NCBI GenBank assembly: GCA_029931535.1
Contig: JAQPZY010001501.1
Coordinates: 2,045,501-2,109,500 of the forward strand
Length of the DNA stretch: 64,000 nt
DNA from: Margaritifera margaritifera
Lineage: Eukaryota > Mollusca > Bivalvia > Unionida > Margaritiferidae
Direction of reading: 5' to 3'
Program-made: the position numbers and the translations under genes
Shown: one piece after another, positions 17,899 to 31,886 of the stretch
Position numbering within the stretch: position 1 is the stretch's first letter
Layout of the letters: each line of letters begins with the position of its first letter
The notes under the pieces: model-generated
The model's input: only the letters and a program-made list of their open reading frames with translations
What the model was told of the DNA's origin: nothing
Databases searched by the model: none

Positions 17899-20800
17899 AT
17901 GCGGAAATCAGCACATGTTAAGTCAATTGCTTCAGCGTTTGCCGGATTTGACAGGTCATGGCAGATTGATCTGGCAGATAATATTGTGTCATTATCACCA
18001 TCAAAATTATATGATATAATATCACCAACGATAATACAGGAACGGTTAAAACATTTAAGTATCAAATTTTTAGTGCAGTACAAAGTAATATTCGAAAAAG
18101 CAACAATCAATAATCAATCATCAAATAAAATTGAAGTATATATTTCATCAAAATCAAAAATTGCTTTGCTAGGATCAGATCTAAAAAAAATATAAAACAA
18201 AAACAATGTTTGGTGAACTCGAAAATAAAATAGCAGAATATGTTTCATTAGGTTCGGCCTGGATATTACAACGAATACAGTCTGTGTTTATTCACACTCA
18301 TAAATTTAAACCATTAAGAGGAAAATCTTATGTATAACTACCTGAAAGAGTTAATAACAGTAGATGTGTAATAAATGTAAAAAAACAGCGACAACAAATG
18401 TTTTCAATGGGCGATTCTATCCGCGCTTCATACACCTGAAAGAAATCCAAATAGAGTATCGCAATACAAACAATATGAAAATTCATTAAATTTAACTGGT
18501 ATTGAATTTCCAGTTGCCGAATCACAGATTCAAAAATTTGAAAATCTCAATGAAATCAGCATTAATGTGTTTGGTCTCGAAGAAACTGACAACAAAATAA
18601 AATATTATCCGCGGCTAATAAGTAAAAAAGCATCACAGGATACAATTAATTTCCTCTATCACAAAGAACACTATTGCTATATTAAAAACTTTGATGGACT
18701 AGTTGCATCACAGTATAACAAACACAAATCTAAAATGTATTTTTGCTATAAATGTTTGCATGGATGTCAATCAGAGGATGTTCTCAGTAAGCATCTCGAG
18801 TACTGTATAGAAGTTCAAAAAGTAACACTACCAGAAAAAGGAAAAGAATCATTAAATTTCAAAAACTACAACAAACAACTGAAAATACCATTTGTTATTT
18901 ACGCTGACTTCGAATCATTACTCGTACCAATCGCATCAGCAACCAATGATCCCCAAATATCATCGACGACTGAAATACAAAATCATGTACCTTGTGGTGT
19001 TGCGTATAAGGTAGTATGTACAAATCTAAATCTTTCAAAAGATATTAAATTATATCGCGGCAATAATCCCGCTGAATGGTTATTATCAAACTTAATGGAT
19101 GAGGCAAATAACATACGATTAATGTACAAAAAACCTAAAAAAATGATACCACTAACACAGCAACAAGAAGAAGAATTTGGCCTATCAAATATATGTCATA
19201 TTTGTCAACAACAGATTACTCTTAGAAAGGACAAAGTAAAAGATCATTGCCACATTACTGGAGAATATCGTGGACCAACACATGATAAATGTAATTTACA
19301 TTTTAAATGCCCAGAGTTTATTCCAATAATATTCCACAATTTACGTGGATATGATTCACATATTATCGTCGAGGCATTCGATAATGTTAATCTCCGAGAT
19401 AAAAAAATCAGTTGCATCGCAAATACAGATGAAAAGTATATGTCTGTGACAATAGGTCCTCTGCAATTTATTGATAGTTTACAGTTTAAACCCGCATCAC
19501 TTGATGTACTAGCAAAAGGATGTGGTAAATTTACTCATCTCGAGCAACATTTCAATGAAAACAGTAATTTACTAAAACAAAAGGGAACCTATCCTTACGA
19601 ATATATGGACGATTGGAACAAATTCGATGCAACATGTCTTCCACCACAGGAAAAATTCGATTCCAAACTAAAAATGGAAAAATTATCTGATGGTGATTAC
19701 GAACACGCGCATAAAGTTTGGTCAACGCTAAATTGTAAAACACTCGGTGATTATCATGATGTATATCTTAAGACCGACGTTCTATTACTAGCTGACATTT
19801 TCGAGGAATTTAGATCCACATGTTTAAACTACTACAAACTCGATCCTTGCTGGTATTACTCATCACCGGGATTATCCTGGGATGCAGCATTAAAGCTAAC
19901 TAAAGTAAATCTAAAATTGCTGACAGATCCAACTATGTTTTACTTTATAGAAAAATCAATAAGAGGTGGAATAAGTGTTATTACCAAAAAGCACGCAATC
20001 GCCAATAACAAATACTTAAAAGACCACGATGTAAGTAAGCCATCAAGTTATATAACATATTTACCAGAAGATGTAGGATATTTTGTTGAAGTCGATCTAA
20101 TGTATCCAAATCACCTACACAAATTACATAATGATTATCCTTTCTGCGCTGTACAACTATTAATCACCGATGATATGATATCCCAAGAACAACGCGATCT
20201 AAAAGCAAAATATAATCTCAGTAAAAATGTTACGCATAAACTTATTCCAAACTTGATGAGCAAAACTCGATACATTATTCATCATAGAGCATTAAAACAA
20301 GCAGTCGATCATGGTATTATAATAACATATGTTCATCGTGCACTAAAATTTAGACAATCTTGCTGGCTCAAAGAATATATCGACTTTAACACTAGTAAAA
20401 GAACAGCAGCAACCACGGAATCAGAGAAAGACTTTTTCAAGTTAATGAACAATCCGGTGTTTGGCAAGACAATGGAAAATATAAGAAAGCGTAGAAATAT
20501 AGAACTTATCAATGATCCAGCACGACGAGATAAAGTTCTAGCCGAAGACACGTTTATATCAATGAAAATTTTCAAAGAAAATCTGGTAGCAGTACATAAA
20601 CGCAAAACCAACCTAAAACTAAACAAGCCGATCTATGTTGGATCAGCCATACTAGATATATCAAAAATATTAATATATGAATTTCATTACGATTATTTCA
20701 AACACAAGTACCCCAACTCAGCATTATTATTTAGCGATACAGATTCTCTCTCTTATTACGTTGAGACTGAAGATTTATATCAGGACATCTACGACAACAG

Positions 20801-21245
20801 AACGTTGTTTGATCTATCAGACTACCCTAACAATAGTCCTTTTAAGTGTGAGGAGAATAAAAAGGTAATCGGTAAATTTAAAGATGAAACTAACTTTACT
20901 CCGATCAAGGAATTCGTTGGATTAAGATCTAAAATGTACAGCATTAAAACCGATGATAATAAAACAAAGAAAAAAGCCAAAGGAATCGTCAAAAATAAAG
21001 TGAATACACATATATCATTCGATGATTATCTTAATGCGTTAGACGGAGAACATAATCATGTGTCTATGACAACGATAAACTCAACCAAACATAATCTTAA
21101 AACAAATGTTATCAATAAAGCTGGATTATGTAATTTTGATGATAAAAGAATTTGTTATGATGGAATGAATACATTCGCATTTGGATATGATCATGATGTT
21201 AATGAACCAGAAGATGTTCTTGATATAATTTTCGGAGAACAATAA
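17899..21245 (+). pseudogene. Protein-primed DNA polymerase B (PolB); motif A lost
   Basis: Replicates the element. From N to C: an N-terminal region broken by a frameshift near 18190, a TAA at 18335-18337 and another frameshift near 18380; then a long open frame (to 21245; first ATG 18567) with a C2H2-like finger (CYKCLHG ... HLEYC), exonuclease motifs YADFESLL, FHNLRGYDSH and YHDVYLKTDVLLLAD, an embedded endonuclease VII-like zinc motif (CHICQ ... DHCHITGEYRG, 19195-19292), palm motif B (NNPVFGKTMEN) and motif C (FSDTDSL, 20730-20750). The palm motif A segment present near 56000-56045 in copy 2 is missing at about 20055, so the long ORF cannot be an active polymerase. Ends 50 bp before the right terminal repeat. 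Confidence 0.93.
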
Positions 21246-21294
21246 TCATTTTTATCTACGTTTATATATATATAATCATTGATTTATCAATGCA

Positions 21295-21574
21295 ATTATA
21301 AAAAAATAAACAATAATAATTTTCAATTAGAGATAACATTTATATATAAATTTTATCTAAACTATACTATGGGGGGGGGCGAAAATTGCTATTCAACAAC
21401 GATGATGACAATGTTGATTACAATACCAAAGTAGTAGAGTAATAAGGCGTGATCTCGGCATAACATATCCGACCTGAAGTGAAAATCCGGAGGTCCGGGG
21501 ACGCAGTACCCGGTCCGTAGGATTTGAACGAGGGGAGGATGTGTTGTGCCGAGATCCGCCTTTTACTATACTAC
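21295..21574. repeat. Right terminal inverted repeat of copy 1
   Basis: About 280 bp homologous to both ends of copy 2: an AT-rich inner part, a G10-type tract at 21372-21380, a GC-rich hairpin-forming section near 21487-21525 and the outer end CCGCCTTTTACTATACTACT. Outside it begins GACCCTCC; the partner copy of this target site lies before the window. Confidence 0.85.
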
Positions 21575-23243
21575 TGACCCTCCTGATTTCGTGAAAATCC
21601 TTGAATCGTGCGCCATGTTTCTTGCGACTTCGCACTAATTTTGAGATCCTGACGTCATCAACTGGGTCACTAGCGTTCGTTGACAATGACAGTAAGTCCT
21701 GATTAAGAAGTATTCGATGAAATGAAATTTTAATACGTTCTAATTGAAAAACACGATAAAAATGGCCAATTTTACTAATGCCATGTTTGCCTCAAGTTTG
21801 TGGCCCTGGCGTTAGTGTTAGCTGTTCAAGCCAGGCCGCTGTTCACATGTTGGTTTTTTCTTCACCTTTTTATTAGTAGGAAATCCACGACAGACATTTA
21901 TCAGACGACAAAGGCAATGTAAAAACCTAGTTTCTATAACATGCACTTCTTATATCATGTTAGAAAAGATAAATCCAATGGAAGGGTATGCAGTATGAAA
22001 TTCTTTATTGGATTATTGTAATGTAGAGGGAAAAAATATTTGTTGTGACATAGCCTGAAGAAAAAAATGCATCCAATTTTTTTATATTTTTTTATAACTT
22101 TTGGCATAATCTTTTGATAGGTGTTTTATTGCAGTCAATATGCGTACGAAAGAAATTAAATATATTACAAATGCAATTAATGAAAATACAGAGACATTAT
22201 AAACGATCTATATCCACACTTTGGCCTAATTGTCACATTCCAATCTCACGTTACGCGGCCTTTATGTCAGGGGAACGAACCATGGATGATCATCCGGAAA
22301 TAGAAAAATTTTGACACGCTCAGAAAAATGGTAGCTCGCAAAGGATTTGGAGTGTTTATAAACATGTTTCAATGATGAATAAATTCAGTAGATATAGCTG
22401 AGCAAATTCTATAGTGATTTTAATAGTTTTTCATAATATTATAATGCAAACGTTAAAATTCACGTTAAGGGCACGAAATATGTCGCTTCGTGGATATTGC
22501 TCGAAATGTTGAGCAAAGTTTCATGACAGAAGAGCCTGGACCCGTATTATATAAACATTTTGGGCAAGAAACCCAAGCTCAAGCTGAAAGTTATGGACAG
22601 TCTGTAATTTTTTTTTTAAAAATCAGGCCAAAATCATAGAACTTTCAGATTTGTCTTAACTTGAGTCCCTCTACTAGACCACAAAATGTTGTTAAGGAGG
22701 TACACACACACACACTTTAATGAGTGTGAGATAGGCGTAGGTAGATTGCAACATTTGCATAGGATTGCAATATGTTCAGTCAGTTTGTTACACACACATT
22801 CAAACACACTTAAAAGCACAAAGTGATGAGTGTGACACACAGGTAGGTAGACTGCAGCCTCATATTGATATCAGGCTCATAGATTTGTTTCACTTCCAAA
22901 AGACGTGGAATTCTTCTAAGACTGAAAAACAGGAACATTTGTTTTAGTTTTCTTCCGTTCAACGTTTCCCTCCCGTTAATCAAAACAAAAAACAAATTGT
23001 ATGTTATTACTGCTTCACAGCATGTATCGACATAATAACAGTGCCAATGTATTTAGTTTTCGCATCTTGAAATGCACGAAGGAATTCACATTTATGATTG
23101 CAGAATGCTGGCTCCTACTCTATGTTTCCATTCAATGACTTTAAGTAAGTTTTAATTATGCAGTGGTTCTGTTGAACACATCAACTGTGCTTATCTCTTT
23201 GGAGAACAAGAATTAAATTTCTTCATTATTACCGTCTCTCTTC

Positions 23244-23246
<3 letters not shown>

Positions 23247-23309
<63 letters not shown>
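23247..23309. repeat. (TA)n microsatellite
   Basis: About 31 uninterrupted TA units. Confidence 0.95.
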
Positions 23310-23311
<2 letters not shown>

Positions 23312-23433
23312 TAGTCTTGCAAAGCACTTCCTCTTTCCCGTTTTGATTCAATCTTATTCCCAAGACACTTTCCATTTCATCGTAGCACACACCATTATTG
23401 TACTTGCATCATTTTCTTTTAGGCCTATGAATG

Positions 23434-23437
<4 letters not shown>

Positions 23438-23507
<70 letters not shown>
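23438..23507. repeat. (TA)n microsatellite
   Basis: About 35 TA units, 130 bp downstream of the previous TA tract. Confidence 0.95.
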
Positions 23508-23508
<1 letters not shown>

Positions 23509-24457
23509 CATATATAATTCATATAGCAAAAGGTAAGCTGGGCTTATTTGATTAGAGAGTTGTTATCTAGTCTGGCATTCTATGAAGCTTGGATCCATGA
23601 AGGGTAAGGTAATAATGATATAGTTCTGGGTACTTTCAAACAAAGATTGACTGATAATATTATTCTAAATTGGAAGCAAAGGTTATATAATTCCGATGGA
23701 GCTTTTTTTTACACAATTATTGTTTCATTTTAGCCTAAAGTGTAGCTTGGTAATGCTCGTATTTCAAAATTGGGAAATACTATAGGTCGATTGCATGTGT
23801 CAATGCATAGACTGAAAATTGAGGCTGGTAGGTGGACAACATCGTTCAAACAAACTGAAGAAATACTATCTTCCATATCTAAATCACTTTAGAGAGTCAG
23901 CTATGCAAAGATTTAAGGCTTAAGTATATAAATAAGCTTTGTTAGAAGAGACTATATATGTTTACATTTATTTAACTTGTATGTTCAGAAAAGATTACAA
24001 TTATATGCATTTTATTTGTTGATTTATTTAAGGTTTTTGAACTGAGAAATATTATTCTATATCTAAACAATATAAGAAACTGATGCTTAATGATGATGGT
24101 GATGATGATAATGATGGTGACGACGATGATGATGATGATTGACATTAATATGACACTAATAGGTGTCATTTACAGTACAAAATAAATATATATGAATGTA
24201 TTGTTTCATATGAATCGTTCCCCTGATTCCTTTTCGACAGAAGAATGTGTGCGTGCATATACAGTGTGTTTGTGTATGTGTGTGTGTGTGTAAATGAAAG
24301 TATTGTTTATATATGATCATCAGTCCTTTGACACAATTATCGTTTCTGTTCCGAAGATGCCTGTATTTTCTGTATAACATTGTAAGCACATTCATGCATT
24401 GCACTATCTGCAACTTATGTGTCGAACTTTTATCCTTACACCAAAATGAAGTCTTGA

Positions 24458-24460
<3 letters not shown>

Positions 24461-24510
<50 letters not shown>
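24461..24510. repeat. (TA)n microsatellite
   Basis: 25 AT units. Confidence 0.95.
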
Positions 24511-24513
<3 letters not shown>

Positions 24514-26001
24514 TATGATCAGTTTTGAGACAATGCAGTGGGTTGATGAATGGATGGGTTAACTTTGCCCATAAAGGGGGAAAATTGCTCGAGATAGAGT
24601 TATCCGACTGTATAATTAAGTCTAGAATAAATTACCCATATGCAACATCATAAGTGGATGATTACAGACCGTACCTTCGGTTACTATGATTAGAGTCAAA
24701 AACCTTGCTTCACCCTAATTATTCTATTGAATTATAGTGACAGTTCTAGGACAACACCCTTCTCATTAGTTCTTAGTTTTCAAATACAGGTAAGTTATCC
24801 CATCTATCCTTGAATGTGTTCATATTTTTTTTTTATTTTATAGGTGTGTTTACTCTTACCTGATCCTGGATTGGGGTATACCAGTATTCGCGTATTTGTC
24901 TCAGTTTCTATTTTAATTTTCTCGACAATAATCAAGTTTTGTTTTCTTCATGAAATGTGACAATATAATGCTGGGAATAAAACAGAATTCAATGTCTGTC
25001 ATTTTTGATGTTTCCACGAATACCAAAATACTATAAATCAAAACATTTTGCAAAGTATATTTCACAAAATTAATTTCGCTAAATTTCTATGACTGAGTAT
25101 TTAGAAACAGTTTTGTGCGAAAACTTATCTTGCTTGCTTCTTGAATGCCGTGTATTAGCGAAAATGTAATGACACCAATGCCGTTTAGCGATCACTATAG
25201 CTTTGTTATTTTTGCTTTACAATCTCTTCAGTCCGCTTTATTCGTGTTCTTACACTGCACCAACATTAAATATGACTTAATATGAAACTTGAAGTGGACA
25301 GATCAACATCTTTCTGTTCTGCAAGGTCCAAGCAAAAAAATATTTTATAATAATCTGCCAGCGCCATCTTTTTTTGTATACATAACTTACTGCAGTTAGC
25401 CGGTTCTAAATATAGGATCAAAACATCAATTAATACAAATTTTGCATGTGAAGAACATTTTATTTTTGTAGGTATTAAATAATAACTATCATACTCGATT
25501 TGCTAAGTTCACAATATTTTCCTTTAAAACAAAGCACAACAACGCAAGGCACAAAATGCATAACTTCCAACCGAGAAAATATCTAACATTATATCTATTC
25601 AATTTACTACTATTTATTTACAAAAACATCACGAAACTGCTAATCTTTCCAAAGCGGTGTTCAGAAGTGTGTGGTTCTATTGAAATAAAACAAAACTTAA
25701 ATAAAATTTAACTTACAAAATAATATGATTACTTGTCTTAAAAGTAAATGCAAATTGTGAATGCTAATTGAATGATGGCCGATGCTTATACAACCTTTCA
25801 ATGTCAGCACAGAAGAAAGCTGCTTTCCACAGCTGAGAGTAGCTATGAATACAGGGGCGTATTGGTTAGTATGTATGTGTTCTTTGCAATTGACAAATAA
25901 CACGTGTAAAACATAAAACTTTTGACCCTTACTTTCCGTTATAATGAATGATTAAGGTTTGGCTGTAAAATTGTTCACCGTTTGACGACCACGATGTTCA
26001 A

Positions 26002-26034
26002 TTTTTTTTTGTGTGTGTGTGTGTGTGTGTGTGT
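26002..26034. repeat. poly-T plus (GT)n microsatellite
   Basis: Nine T followed by about 12 GT units. Confidence 0.9.
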
Positions 26035-26104
26035 TTAAATTGTGTGCTTTTAACACACATTGTCGAACATTATTTCGAGACCTGTGATCAATTTCAATAC
26101 TTGA

Positions 26105-26217
26105 TATGAAAGGACACATGATTCAACATAACGCTATAAGTTTTCGTAAAAAAAGAAAGGAAAGGACACATGATTCAACGTAACACATAAGACTGTAAGT
26201 TTGCGTAGATAAAGAAA
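26105..26217. repeat. Two tandem copies of a ~50-bp unit
   Basis: The segment with AAAGGACACATGATTCAAC ... TAAG ... GTTTTCGTA ... AAAGAAAG occurs twice in succession with small changes. A simple local duplication. Confidence 0.65.
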
Positions 26218-28218
26218 GTGTATTTATTGTTTTATAGCTCTGATTTCACTACAACTCGTTGTACAGGAATGTCATAAACGGTGATTATACTGACAAGCAT
26301 ATGAATGCATGTGAGGCACCGGATTCCGCGGAACGTGTTTTTAAAAAAAAAAGATTGATGTGCTTACTTTCATCAAACAACGCCTAAAGTACTTATATAA
26401 GTTAAAGAGAAACAGCATAGAATAAATGCATACTAAAACGATTATCAGCTGCCACTAGAACAAGCAATTTAATTTTCTTTCGTTTCTAAAACATCACTAA
26501 TAGATGAGAAAAATATCAAACTATTTTGAAACAACTCTTAAAAAAAAAGGAAATGTAAACACATGCACAGGTGTCTTCTCAATATAGTGTTTCAGGTGAG
26601 TTTTTGTAATTTTAGTAATTTAATCTAGGTGCTCCTATCAGTTATAATTAATGACAATAAATGGTTTCTAATGAGCTCATTTAAAGTCACATGGCCCAAA
26701 TATATGGTGTAATGATCCAAACATGCACATACACTTTAAACTATAAAACGCCAATGTGACAACTGAGCTATCCTCTTTGCAGTTAGAACCCTACCGCGTC
26801 CAATACAAAAACCTCCCATACTGCATGCACGTTGTTGTAGAGCATGGAATAATCCAGTCATCGGTCATAGACGTGTAAAATTCTTTGGTTCAGCTCGATC
26901 CGATCCTACATTTGTTTGATTTACCATGTTAATCATGAGCCTTTTAGCCACTTAATAATAACATATACCAAAGTAAATATGAATGAGGAGATGCATTCAT
27001 ATGATAGCGACCTTTGGTATCGAATAAGTGAACACCTACATTTCTTTCAGATAAATTCTTCCTGGAAGAAAAACACTGTTCCATTATATAGTCCATACAC
27101 CTTGAAGTTTATCTGCCCATTGTGGTCATTACGCCATGTATTTGGGGCATACGACTTTACATGAGCACAGCAGACACTATGCATTGTTATTAATTCTAAC
27201 TGATATGAATCCCAAGATTACATAATCGTAATTACTAATAGATAAATATATTTTAAAAATATTAATAGTTATTTTCAAAAAACGATATTTGTTTAAACAA
27301 CCTATATAAATGTACAGGAGACCATATATCGCATATATCACCGCGCATGAATGGTTATGTATTCAAACTATAGTGGTCACTGATGTTACGGATGAGTAAC
27401 CTTAACTCTAAACTGCATGTTAAAGGATCAATTAAAACATGAATGCGAATGTCTGGGACTTAGTCACTTTTCGGTGAAGTTTTGGAGATAAAAAATTCTG
27501 CTTGCAGTTGATTAAATATTTTTACCTATTTGAAGAAAAACTATTGAATAAAATTGATTAATGTTTACGTTGGAAAAATTATATCTTTCATCCGGTCGTT
27601 CTAGTTTTCATGTTCTTTAAAAGAGGTAAGTTTTTTCCCCCCAGAATATGACCTTACTTTGTGGGTATCGTGTCTCTCGATACTAATGAGACCTTTGATT
27701 TCATGCGAATAAAATCAGGTCTAATTATCTACTTGTGTATTTCATTTAGTGACATATCTTGTCACTCACGGCATACATGTGTCTCAAACTGACAAATATT
27801 AGTCTGGTCTTTATTTCATTTTTCTTTATAGCAAACGGAGAACTGAGAAGCCATACAAAGGCTTTATTAATCTGAAATTGGTATTTTACGTAGAAAAGAG
27901 AAACTCATTTTTTATATAAAAGGCTGAAATATACTAATAGATAAATGAATTACATTTTGTAGACCCAAACTAAATCCTTGTAACAAGATTGTTTTTGTTT
28001 TACATGACTATGGATAAAAGTTATTAAATCAATCGCGTATGCTATTGGTACATGAATTGTTTGTGGAATATTCATTTTTTTCAAATTGAAATATATATTC
28101 ATTTGATGAAAAACATATTTTGTTTGTCACTGGTAATGAGAAGAAAACTCTGTGGGTGTACAAATGTGAACATGCAAGCACAGCCTGTCCCAACACCTGT
28201 GATGGCTATGTGTGGAGT

Positions 28219-28221
<3 letters not shown>

Positions 28222-28258
<37 letters not shown>
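28222..28258. repeat. (GA)n followed by poly-G
   Basis: About 14 GA units running into nine G. Confidence 0.9.
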
Positions 28259-30851
28259 TAGGGAGGTGAGGTGAGGTGCTGGTGGGTTATAATTATTTTA
28301 TTATTATTGCTGTTCAAAAAATGTATCTGAATATTCGGTGTAATAGCATAAAGTCCATGCAGCAAATGAAATATAATATTTCAACAACGGATGTTTGAGC
28401 GATGAAGCCATTTCTTTTACTGAATAGTCAGATCACCAATAAAAACACATGTTACCCTCTGAGCAAGATGCTGACAGCGGGTAAATATTAAATCAAACAA
28501 CATACAACTTTATTTTAAAGAGTGAAAAACTATTTTTCCTTGTATATTAGAAGCCAAATAAACGAACTAAGAATTGTCGGAAGGCTGACGTTACTGCTCC
28601 AAATTACAGCATTCACAATCCTGATGTGTCGCAATATCATGATGTCAACAGTTGTATCAAGCTGGTTACTTTGACAACATCCAGTATGAAGTGCAACCAT
28701 GAGCCCTTCGACAAAGAGTTGGAAGACTATGTCAAAATAGTACACGAGGACCATTTTATAAACTATGTGAGCATCACAAATGTAAATTTACTTTGATTTT
28801 ATCCTTGTTGATCAGCCTATGAGCTTTGATATTTCGTAAGATTTGTCATGAACAGTACACACATCTATGAAAGTATGAAATATGAATTAAAGGTTTACAT
28901 TAGGTTATATAAGAATGATGATTTCAGTCTTTTTTGGGGGAGGGGTGGCATATAGTCCACTAGTAAACAAATATTATAGCCATGTTGCAGCAAGAGATCT
29001 CACAATGGAAATAATTAAAATTTTGATTCTAGGTATCAGAAGCACTGATGCCACATTAAACACAATTCCGTACTATCCGACTTCGAAAGTTACACAACAT
29101 GTAACAAATTAAATTCATTTTATGGCAGTTTTACTTCATATGCATTCACAATGTTGTAAGTTTTTTCAAGCCCAACAATGCTCTTGGTATATATTTTTCA
29201 CTGTTTCTAAGAACATTGTCACTCATCCAGTTCTTCTTTCTGAAGAAATGAAGGATATTCAAAGTCATATTCACCGTGGCAAACACTGAAGCCCTTAGTC
29301 CACCATAACTGAATTCCCTGGGGCAAACAGTTGCACTAGGTACTTGGTTATAGACAACTAATGGACCATAACGTTAAGGTTTGGCTAAATTACTGTACTT
29401 TATTACTAAGGACAGAAATTCACTCTTACTTCTTATAAACGATCAATCCAAGAGCAACTTTTAAAACGATGAAAATGATATTCTGCATGCCTCGTTTTTG
29501 ACAAAAATATCCCTTGTAGGTGCCCAGCATAATAATCCAGCCCGGCGAGAGCTCCCCGTGTACATCTAGCAGTACCGGTGCGGCGACAGCGATAAAATAA
29601 AAAAATGGCTTTAGGTTCAAACCTACTAATGCGTAAAATTTACCCATAAGCAGGCTTTTTTTGAAACATAAATCCACTCTACTATCTGTCTATCGCTTGT
29701 AGAACCTCTATAATTTGGTGATACGTAGGTCACAAATTCACATGGACATTAGCAAATTATAGGTTTCACTCAAATTTGGTTTATGTAAGTGGAAAATATT
29801 GGCACGCTGAGGGAATAACGAGTTTGTTAATGGAACACCCAGTTCGATCAGCAATAACCCTTGCTGTAGGAAACATGCACTTTAAGTCAGATGGAGAATA
29901 CTATCGAACACGATCCCAACTTGATCAAAATACCACCTCCCTCCATTGTTTAGACATTAATATTATATATGCTAAATTATGTTCAGATACAACAAACATT
30001 TTTGCCACTTCAAAATTGGTTTTATGTTGCTCGAGTTTAACTAGCACAAGAAAAACTGGTCTTTGACATTGAGCTGTACAGCAGTGTGACGAGCATAATT
30101 AAATCCATATGCAGCTGGGTCCAGGGTATATGAAACAAATTAAAGTTTAGCATCTGTTTAAAGGTTTGTATAAAAAATAATCTCAGCAGGGTCATTACTA
30201 AAGTGTTCAATATTAAACATGGGCTTTTGTGGTGTCTGAGTCCCCACAACATCAAAAGATTTGGCTGTAATTTCGTCCTTTTCGTCTTGAAAGGTCGCTT
30301 TATCATCGGACACAACTTCTACAAGATCAATATTATCTTAAGAAGCTACATTTTATTGTCTGCAGTATCTTCAATAATTATCGTATTTGTAATGTCAGGA
30401 AGATATATCCCTTTTCAATGCACGATTTCTAGAACTCTCCTCTATAGCAGTGGAACTGGGCCCGATACCTAGGATCCATTTAAATTGGTTAAGTAAAACA
30501 TTGGCTTCTGTCTCTGGCAAAAAGTTGACGTCACTGCCCCACCTCTCACCCCGCTCCAAAAACAAGAACAACATTTAAGAATATCTTGCAAAGTAACTTT
30601 AAACAAATGATAATTGTTATTTATATCTATTGATTTATTTTACAAGTAAACCCAACTTCTATATCTGAACCAAGTTCCATAAAAGATGTCAGTACAGAAG
30701 AAGGTGCACGTGCATTTAATATTTATAAAAACTGGAGATACACATTCATGACTGTACTTATATTTTGTATCTTTAGTAACCAATACATGGTACATACAGT
30801 TCTGGAATGACATATATCACATTCATCTTCAATTTGCTAAGGAAATACAGA

Positions 30852-30852
<1 letters not shown>

Positions 30853-30895
<43 letters not shown>
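30853..30895. repeat. (TG)n microsatellite
   Basis: About 21 TG units. Confidence 0.95.
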
Positions 30896-30897
<2 letters not shown>

Positions 30898-31700
30898 ACA
30901 AATCAGTATACAAATTACGAAGACATCGACAGAAAGTCCATTTTCTGCCCTACAATTGATATGTGTTTTATAATTTTATATTGAGACAAAAATAATTTGT
31001 TTGAATTGTCATACTCCCTATATAATCGTTAATAAAATCTATTAAATCTATTATTTTTGTCTTCTGATATGGCTGCCGATGACGTCATCTCAAAGGATCT
31101 ATAAATGCAATAATAAGAAATTTGTAGAGCTTAGGTAACGTCAGTTAGTACTGTCTTGCCAAAATGAATGTAATTCTACTACTGGGACTAGATATTGTCA
31201 GGATTGCAGAGCATTTTCCATTAGTAAATTCTCACTCTTGAGAGCTCTCACTCTGCACTATCGCTGCTAAGTAAAGCGCTTGTCTGCTCTCTGTAAATCA
31301 ACTATAGCATTTTTGAGTCATCCCTACGCCGACCAACTAGGTGTAAACATATGCACATTACGAATCCAACAAAATAGTTCTGCACACTTGACCCTTTTAC
31401 TTTATTTGTTGTGATGACTTACTAAAACCATACTGATATATGTCTTAATTATACTTTGAACTAAGCAAATTCTTGACATAAATGTGTTAGCATATGTTTT
31501 TGTAAAATGTAAATTGCCCATGTTCATTGGAGCACTGCCGTTCTCAAACTCTTCAGTTTCGCAGGTAAGGAGTTCTGCAAGCAGCCCGCTATTCCAATAA
31601 TGCCTAAATGAAAGTGATTGATTTTGAGAAGCGCCGGAATATTTTCAGTTTTCAGAGCGCTTTCAACTTGATGCTCATCATAAGAATGTTGCACATCATA

Positions 31701-31729
31701 AGAGGGGTATTTAAAAAGTTCTGAATATT
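31701..31729 (+). repeat. mariner left inverted repeat
   Basis: Begins AGAGGGG after a TA and continues into TATTTAAAAAGTTCTG; pairs with 32958-32986. Confidence 0.85.
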
Positions 31730-31886
31730 TTGTCATAACATTTTTGTCTCTTTGAACCTGTCACTAAACTTAATGCCAATAAATCGGCAAAATAACGTTC
31801 TATAAAATGATAAGGTAGCTGCACGTGTAGCACGCCCGACACCTGCAGATATATTCGTGTGATGCATAAATGACAGTGACGTAAAG

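Larger units (their letters stand above)
1..21574 (+). mobile_element. Polinton/Maverick-type element, copy 1 (left end outside window)
   Basis: A virus-like DNA transposon defined by its gene set: protein-primed PolB, retroviral-type integrase, packaging ATPase, jelly-roll capsid proteins and adenain-type protease. The right end is a terminal repeat finishing ...TACTACT at 21574, matching both ends of copy 2. Position 1 corresponds to about 35776 in copy 2, so roughly 1.27 kb including the left repeat is missing from the window. Gene order and orientation match copy 2 throughout. Many genes carry single-base indels or stops, so the copy is inactive as it stands. The class assignment is firm; no target duplication can be tested because the left end is not seen. 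Confidence 0.95.
21575..31698. other. Host intergenic DNA without recognisable genes
   Basis: Ten kilobases of AT-rich sequence. Frames are short, unconserved in composition and often built on microsatellites. I see simple repeats (listed separately), a ~50-bp tandem duplication at 26105-26217, and CA-rich related segments near 22690 and 22790. No coding domain, RNA gene or transposon ends could be recognised. Confidence 0.6.

Noticed and set aside
21393..21686. ORFs spanning the terminal repeats (also 57417-57641)
   Set aside because: They run across the element boundary into host or LINE DNA and are not conserved as proteins.
23343..23555. Ile/Tyr repeat ORFs over (TA)n tracts, also 24313-24528 and 62328-62727
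   Set aside because: Translation of TA microsatellites.
28052..28261. Small ORF running through the (GA)n tract
   Set aside because: Microsatellite-driven frame with no domain or context.
29776..30066. 96-codon ORF in host DNA
   Set aside because: No recognisable domain and no codon or conservation signal; compatible with chance in a 10-kb spacer.
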